A stretch of 35,067 nucleotides of DNA, taken from Micavibrio_B sp964633355 (lineage in GTDB: Bacteria; Pseudomonadota; Alphaproteobacteria; Micavibrionales; Micavibrionaceae). This document shows, in pieces, positions 30,167 to 35,067 of this stretch (its first letter is position 1; each line of letters starts with the position of its first letter). The position numbers were made by a program, and so were the translations under genes. The DNA lies in NCBI GenBank assembly GCA_964633355.1, contig CAZWGO010000023.1, positions 1 to 35,067 on the forward strand. Reading direction: 5' to 3'. The notes under the pieces were generated by a model, which was given only the letters and a program-made list of their open reading frames with translations, searched no databases and had not been told where the DNA came from.

Positions 30167-32167
30167 TTAAAGTTTGCTTTTACGGCTCTCATTCCACCAG
30201 AGGAGAAGTCCGGCGAGAAGGCCAAGGACGATCATGATTTCAGGCGGCAGGATTGGTGTGGCCTGAGACGAGATCAGGCTCGAACTTTGATTACGGCGCA
30301 AATTGAAATTCAGATTTTCATTTTCTGCCCAGACGATATTGCCTCTGGAGGCTTTGGCAATCGGTGTCAGTTTTTTGTCCGTTGAAATGATATTCGAAAA
30401 TTCAGGCGTTGAAACATTGCCGAGAGATATGATTTTCTGGCGATTGCCGCTTGAGAATTTATAAACGCCGTCCTTGGCGTTCGTAACACCTGCGCTTAGC
30501 CAGCCATCTGCATCTTTAGAAGGAGTAAGCATGGATGTCGTGCCGTCCGGTGCGGTCACCGTAATAGGCTGAATATCGTCATTACTGCGCATTCTTATAT
30601 TGATATTCTGACCGTCGGCCTGAATTTTCATCGCGGTTTCATCAAGCTCCGGCTCTTTCATCAGCCAGTGAACGGTGCGGCGCAGAAGTTCTTTCGCCGG
30701 ACCACCGCCGTCAAAGCCACGCGCCCAAAGCCATATCTGGTCACTGGTGAGCTGTGCGACGCGGCCTTCGCCGACATGGGAAAGGGTCAGTAAGGGGAGG
30801 CCGTCCATGCCGGACATGACGGTTTCGCCTTCCTTTATCTGAACAGGAACCTGCTGCATCCACGAGCCCCAGTTTTGATTGACGAATGGCATCGTCACCG
30901 GATGAGTTTTGCCGATATCGGTAATGACGGGTTTAAATTCACCTTTTACCATCGTACCGTTCGGTATACCCGGCAGAATATTGCCAAGCGAAGTGTAATG
31001 AAGCGAAGTATCCGACACATAAGACGGGCCGCTGATTTCCATCATTGCACCGCCGTTTTCAACATAACGCGCCATGTTCTGGAAGTAGAAATCGGGCAGG
31101 GCCGTTGTCAGGCTGAATCGGTCCATAACGATCAGATCGAAATTCTTTAATTTACGTTCAAATAATTCCTGAAACGGAAAAGCAATAAGCGACAATTCGC
31201 TAGGTGGCGTCATGTCGACTTTTTCGGGGCTGCGCAAAATCGTGAAATGCACTAGATCGACGCCAGGGTCGGCTTTCAGAAAATCGCGCCACATGCGGGC
31301 ACCCGGATAAGGCTCACCCGAGACGAGGAGGACATGCAGGCGACTCCGCACACCTTCGATGGTAAAGACGGCACGGTTGTTGAGAAGGGATAATTCGTCG
31401 TCGACAGATGGCGTCGATAATTCGAAGACATTCTGTCCGGCATTTGAAATATTGATCGGCCATTCCTGTTCTTCGCCGATTTCTACATCGCGTACCATGT
31501 CGGTTCCATCCGGCATATTCAATGTTACGCGGGCGGTGCCGGAGGCAGGGATATTATGATCGGCAATGCGGAATTTTAAAATGACCGTTTCGCCGACGAC
31601 AGAATATCCGGGTGCGTTTAACAATTCGATCTCGCGGTCCTTGTCCTTTTTGCTGCCGGTGATAGCAGCAAAAAGCGGAGTCGATTTTGAAAAATCCGCC
31701 GAGGGATTATCGCTGACCTGACCATCGGTAAGCAGGATTACGCCCGCCCTCTGGTTTTGGGGCACATCGGATAGAGCAGCTTCCATAGAGTCGAAAACTT
31801 TCGTTTCGTCTTTTGCACCGCTGGCGACATCGATGATACGGGTTTCAAGATTGGCTACTTGCTTGAGATTCTCCTGCAGTTTCGCAAGTGCATTCTGTGT
31901 TGTTTCGAGGCGCTTGCCAAAATTCTGGCTTTGGCTTTTATCAGCGGCAATCAAGACGACATCGTTCAAAGGTTTCCTGTTTTCTGTCACCAGTTGCGGC
32001 TGGAGTAGAAAAAGAACGAGAAGCGTAGAAAACAGAAAACGGATGAAGCTTTTGGCTTTATTACCACGAAAGGACAGAGCGAATAATGCCAAAGCAATAA
32101 TCGATAGCGCGGCGATGAGCCAAAGCGGTGCGGCAGGATCAAAACTGATTGCGTGATTGCCTATCAT
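30167..32167 (-). CDS. Membrane protein with vWA/glutamine-amidotransferase-like domain
   Basis: The 666-residue product has two N-terminal transmembrane helices (about 12-31 and 40-56) and one near the C-terminus (about 638-655). The large periplasmic part includes a vWA-like start (DVVLIAADKSQS, then VILLTDGQVS near residue 145). A class I glutamine-amidotransferase-like region follows (LHVLLVSGEPYPGARMWRDFL near 280, and FDLIVMDRF near 350). The canonical MIDAS is incomplete (DKSQS instead of DxSxS), so metal binding is doubtful. It is the third gene of the DUF58-DUF4159 operon, overlapping the previous stop by 4 bases (ATGA). Such operons resemble Bat/aerotolerance loci; the exact role is unknown. 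Confidence 0.75.
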   Translation of the reverse strand: MIGNHAISFDPAAPLWLIAALSIIALALFALSFRGNKAKSFIRFLFSTLLVLFLLQPQLVTENRKPLNDVVLIAADKSQSQNFGKRLETTQNALAKLQENLKQVANLETRIIDVASGAKDETKVFDSMEAALSDVPQNQRAGVILLTDGQVSDNPSADFSKSTPLFAAITGSKKDKDREIELLNAPGYSVVGETVILKFRIADHNIPASGTARVTLNMPDGTDMVRDVEIGEEQEWPINISNAGQNVFELSTPSVDDELSLLNNRAVFTIEGVRSRLHVLLVSGEPYPGARMWRDFLKADPGVDLVHFTILRSPEKVDMTPPSELSLIAFPFQELFERKLKNFDLIVMDRFSLTTALPDFYFQNMARYVENGGAMMEISGPSYVSDTSLHYTSLGNILPGIPNGTMVKGEFKPVITDIGKTHPVTMPFVNQNWGSWMQQVPVQIKEGETVMSGMDGLPLLTLSHVGEGRVAQLTSDQIWLWARGFDGGGPAKELLRRTVHWLMKEPELDETAMKIQADGQNINIRMRSNDDIQPITVTAPDGTTSMLTPSKDADGWLSAGVTNAKDGVYKFSSGNRQKIISLGNVSTPEFSNIISTDKKLTPIAKASRGNIVWAENENLNFNLRRNQSSSLISSQATPILPPEIMIVLGLLAGLLLWWNESRKSKL

Positions 32168-34758
32168 TGCCCCATCCTTTCCAGAATGGCTTTCATATGC
32201 ACCTGATCGGATTTGTAATTTCCGGTCAGGGAATACATGACAAGATTGATGCCGAAACGATAGGACATTTCTTCATCGGTCATATCGGATGAATAAGCCC
32301 AATGCGACAGCCAGTCTTCGCCTGTGATCAGAACCGAAGACAGTTTTTCATCCGGCGGCAGGCTGGCATCTTCTATCCAGATTTTACCTGTGAGGTCATA
32401 TTCCGGATATAGATTAAGGAGATAAAAAGATTTGAAAAGGACGTGGTCTTTGGTTGCGGGTTTAAGCGGCGGTATATCGACACCTTGCAATAATTCACGA
32501 AGACGAGTGACGGCGGGCGAGGCAATGATTTGCGATGTATCGTAAGCGCCATCCCGCGTATCAATCAAAACCATGCCGCCTTTATTCAGATAGTTTTTTA
32601 AATTATCCTTCATTGCAGGAGAACTTGGACTTTGCGGATCGATAGGCCAGTATAAAAGCGGGTAGAAGGATAAATCGTCTTTATCGAGATCGGCGATCAC
32701 CGGATCGCCCATTTCAATCGATGTACGCATTTTGATTTGGGCGGAGAGTTTTTGCAGTGCCTCTAAACAAGCTTCATCATTGCTGGTTTTGACACAGGCC
32801 AGATGAACAGACTCGGCACGATTTACATTATTCTGTGCCTGTGCTGGTAAGGGTACAAAGAGAAGAAGAATAACCGCGGCCAATTTAAAGCTTCTGCTGC
32901 GCGTTGATAAGAATAAGATTAACCAGTCGAGCAAAAATAATAGAATCGCCAGCAGGAATAAGTGAGAGGAAAGCTGTTTCTCTTGTGTGGTGACGGTTAG
33001 GCTTTCGCTTTTGGCATTGGCAGGCAGGGCGCCGATGGCATCGAGCGGCGGCAGGCGGTCGCCGAGATTTAAGGCAAATTTGCGAACGCCGTCGGTATAA
33101 ATACCGGGCGGATTTTTTTCGGAAGGTAATAAAATTGTAAGTTCGTTTCTTGTTATGCTGCGAATATCGCCGGAAGGTCTGACAAGGCGGCCCCAGCCAT
33201 CGAAAACCGAAGAGGGTTGTAACGAAGCGGCAGAGGTGATCGACTTATCCGGCAGGGAAGAGAGTTCAAGAATTTCTTTCAGGAAAGTCACATAGAAACC
33301 AGACAAAACGAAATCCGACCAGTCGGGCGTTGCCGTTGAATGGACCAGCACGATCATGCCACTGCCTTGGGATTTGGCCGTGATAAACGGCGTACCATCC
33401 GACAATTTGGCCCAGACATATTTATCGAGATCAGCAGATGGTTCGGCCAGAAGTTGTTTCTCGACCGTGACATCCGGCACGGTCATTCCGGCAAAAGGGC
33501 TGTTCTTGGTGAATTCGGAAAGTTTTAAAGCTTTCGTCCATGTCATGTCGCCGGAGAGAGAGCGAAGACCAGTTCTAAGCGGAACGGGAACAAGCGCGTT
33601 ATCGGCTTCGCTCATATTATTGCCGCCAAAACGCAGCAATATGCCGCCCGCTTCAATCCATTTTTCAAGCGCGGTCAATGTTTGTGGCGAGAAGCTGGAA
33701 ATATCGGGCAACAAGATAACAGGAACATTCTTTTTAATCAGATCGTCTAGGGAGCCGTTTTGAATCTGTGCTGTGTTCTCAAGAGCGCGGGAAAGATAAA
33801 ATGAGGCATCGGAAAAATCGGGCGACCCTGTTGTGGTTTTGGAGTCAATACCGATCGATGCGTTGCCTTTTGAAATATCGGCCAGATAAACGCCGCCTGT
33901 ACCGGCAACGGACGGCGCTTTCCATTGATATATTGTTTTGCCGGTAAATAAATTGGCATCGTCGATAATATTCATACCGCCGGATTGGCCCGTTACGTTG
34001 GCTCTCATCTGGTTGATAAGCTTACCCTTGGCATCGAAAGCCTGAAGATTGACGGATTTTTCGCCGCTGCCTGAAACGGTTTCAACGGAGATAACGGCCT
34101 TCGGCGCATCGGTTTTGCGGAGCAGGGCCGGGCGGTCTTTCATTTCCGGCATGTATACAGTCAAACCATTTTCGGCAAAATTCCCTGCGACTTTATAAAA
34201 TTCATTTTCAGCGAGGCCCGACGATATCCAGATTGTTTCGGCTTTATCTTTATTGGACAGGGAAAGCGGGTCGCCAGGCCAGCTTTGCGGTTCGGCGGAG
34301 CGAATACGCGCCAAGGCCTGATCCGCGCGGATAAAACTATTATCATTCTTCGTCGCGGTGAATAAAAGCTGCACAGGACGGTTAGCGCTTGCGGCGTTTT
34401 GCAGGATTTCATCAGCTTTGGCGGTTTGCTTGTCCCAGACTTGCGCCGAGGCCCAGCCGTTATCAAAAACAAGGCGCAAGGGGCCCGAGCTGTCCGCCGG
34501 TTTTTGTGGATTATAAACAGGCGCGGCAAAAGCAAAGATCAAACAAGCAAGAATTAAGAGACGAAGCAGGATCAACCACCATGGCGCGGTATCAGGCGTC
34601 GTCTGGTTATTAGAAAGTCCGATAAGAAAGCGAGATGTCGGTAAAAATGTTTTCTTTGGCACCGGCGGCATAAAGCGAAGGATAAACCACAAGACCGGCA
34701 GGGCGGCGAGGCTCGCCAATATCCAGGGATGGAGAAAGGCGAAGGGAAGGCCGTTCAT
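32164..34758 (-). CDS. DUF4159 / BatA-N-type membrane protein
   Basis: The 864-residue product starts with the BatA-type two-helix anchor (FAFLHPWILASLAALPVLW, then a second helix near 58-78). A central periplasmic region with vWA/amidotransferase-like strands (about 90-560) is followed by a helix pair at about 600-640 ending in PAQAQ. The C-terminal DUF4159 domain (about 650-860) has the GKIWIEDASLPPDEKLSSVL and GINLVMYSLTGNYKSDQ segments. The gene overlaps both neighbours by 4 bases. The family is common in alphaproteobacteria next to MoxR and DUF58 genes. Function is not established. Confidence 0.82.
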   Translation of the reverse strand: MNGLPFAFLHPWILASLAALPVLWFILRFMPPVPKKTFLPTSRFLIGLSNNQTTPDTAPWWLILLRLLILACLIFAFAAPVYNPQKPADSSGPLRLVFDNGWASAQVWDKQTAKADEILQNAASANRPVQLLFTATKNDNSFIRADQALARIRSAEPQSWPGDPLSLSNKDKAETIWISSGLAENEFYKVAGNFAENGLTVYMPEMKDRPALLRKTDAPKAVISVETVSGSGEKSVNLQAFDAKGKLINQMRANVTGQSGGMNIIDDANLFTGKTIYQWKAPSVAGTGGVYLADISKGNASIGIDSKTTTGSPDFSDASFYLSRALENTAQIQNGSLDDLIKKNVPVILLPDISSFSPQTLTALEKWIEAGGILLRFGGNNMSEADNALVPVPLRTGLRSLSGDMTWTKALKLSEFTKNSPFAGMTVPDVTVEKQLLAEPSADLDKYVWAKLSDGTPFITAKSQGSGMIVLVHSTATPDWSDFVLSGFYVTFLKEILELSSLPDKSITSAASLQPSSVFDGWGRLVRPSGDIRSITRNELTILLPSEKNPPGIYTDGVRKFALNLGDRLPPLDAIGALPANAKSESLTVTTQEKQLSSHLFLLAILLFLLDWLILFLSTRSRSFKLAAVILLLFVPLPAQAQNNVNRAESVHLACVKTSNDEACLEALQKLSAQIKMRTSIEMGDPVIADLDKDDLSFYPLLYWPIDPQSPSSPAMKDNLKNYLNKGGMVLIDTRDGAYDTSQIIASPAVTRLRELLQGVDIPPLKPATKDHVLFKSFYLLNLYPEYDLTGKIWIEDASLPPDEKLSSVLITGEDWLSHWAYSSDMTDEEMSYRFGINLVMYSLTGNYKSDQVHMKAILERMGQ

Positions 34759-35067
34759 CGATCTTCTCCAATTGCGGCCAAAGCCCGGTTCAATATCGGC
34801 GCCAGATCCTGATCCGTGCGGATGAGCTGGTAATGCCAGTTACGGCGACGGCAATAGTTTTTGAGGTTTTCGATATGGATATTCAGGGCGGATTGATAAT
34901 CTGTACGAAGACCTTCTACATGATTGACGGTAATTCTATTTTGCCCGTCTTCAAATATATGGCGGCCTTCATAGGGTAATTCCAATTCCGCCGGATCGAG
35001 GATTTGAAAAAATAAAACCATGTTGGCCGAAAGTACAGACAATATCTTTTCGATATTTTCAATCGGG
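34755..35067 (-). CDS. DUF58-domain protein, C-terminal part (cut by window end)
   Basis: The frame is open to the right edge of the window, so the start lies outside. About 104 C-terminal residues are visible. They match the end of DUF58 proteins: VLFFQILDPAELELPYEGRHIFED, then a helix with YQSALNIHIENLKNYCRRRNWHYQLIRTDQDL and a short ALAAIGEDR end. DUF58 proteins are usually encoded behind a MoxR-type ATPase. The stop overlaps the DUF4159 gene start (ATGA), showing a tight operon. Confidence 0.82.
   Translation of the reverse strand, partial: PIENIEKILSVLSANMVLFFQILDPAELELPYEGRHIFEDGQNRITVNHVEGLRTDYQSALNIHIENLKNYCRRRNWHYQLIRTDQDLAPILNRALAAIGEDR

Overview
The window comes from a flagellated alphaproteobacterium of moderate GC content. 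Lineage markers are: a GTTC-N7-GTTC SOS box upstream of recA; cckA directly behind fliQ-fliR-flhB; the gene order fliL-fliM-(DUF6468-like)-motE; the order flgF-flgG-flgA-flgH; a DksA that has lost most zinc ligands; and a DUF58/DUF4159/vWA-like membrane operon. A Rhodospirillales- or Micavibrio-like organism would fit, but this is inference. I see no tRNA, rRNA, CRISPR array, transposase or integrase gene.

Layout. Bases 1-1688 hold dksA, one unknown gene and an intergenic stretch rich in small palindromic repeats. The minus-strand rod and ring operon flgF-flgG-flgA-flgH (5046 down to 1689) diverges from the plus-strand operon fliL-fliM-DUF6468-like-motE (5295-8432). cheY-cheZ (8627-9625) follows, then a 991-residue exported TPR protein and an unknown 183-residue protein. 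A second divergent pair follows: minus-strand fhlB-like-fliO-fliP against plus-strand flgB-flgC-fliE-fliQ-fliR-flhB-cckA. Together these encode the rod, L-ring, C-ring switch, export gate, stator accessory and chemotaxis output parts of the flagellum. The master cell-cycle kinase gene cckA is attached to the export-gate operon. Two good sigma-54 (-24/-12) promoters face flgF and flgB; the second lies inside the divergent fhlB-like gene.

Between cckA and recA lies an acquired-looking islet: an AT-rich acyltransferase-SGNH gene, interrupted at a 10-base C tract (10 G on the plus strand), and flanked by 19-bp near-identical direct repeats. One of these repeats is the last codons and stop of cckA. 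A secreted protein with an HExxH motif and a small unknown protein follow. The right-hand part is housekeeping: SOS-regulated recA, a Bcr/CflA-type MFS exporter, dapA-smpB, a soluble lytic transglycosylase, and the start of a DUF58-DUF4159-vWA-like operon cut by the window end.

A recurring theme is small dispersed repeats: palindromic REP-like units (two inserted in frame inside genes), a REPIN-like inverted pair behind recA, and heptamer tandem arrays in several gaps.
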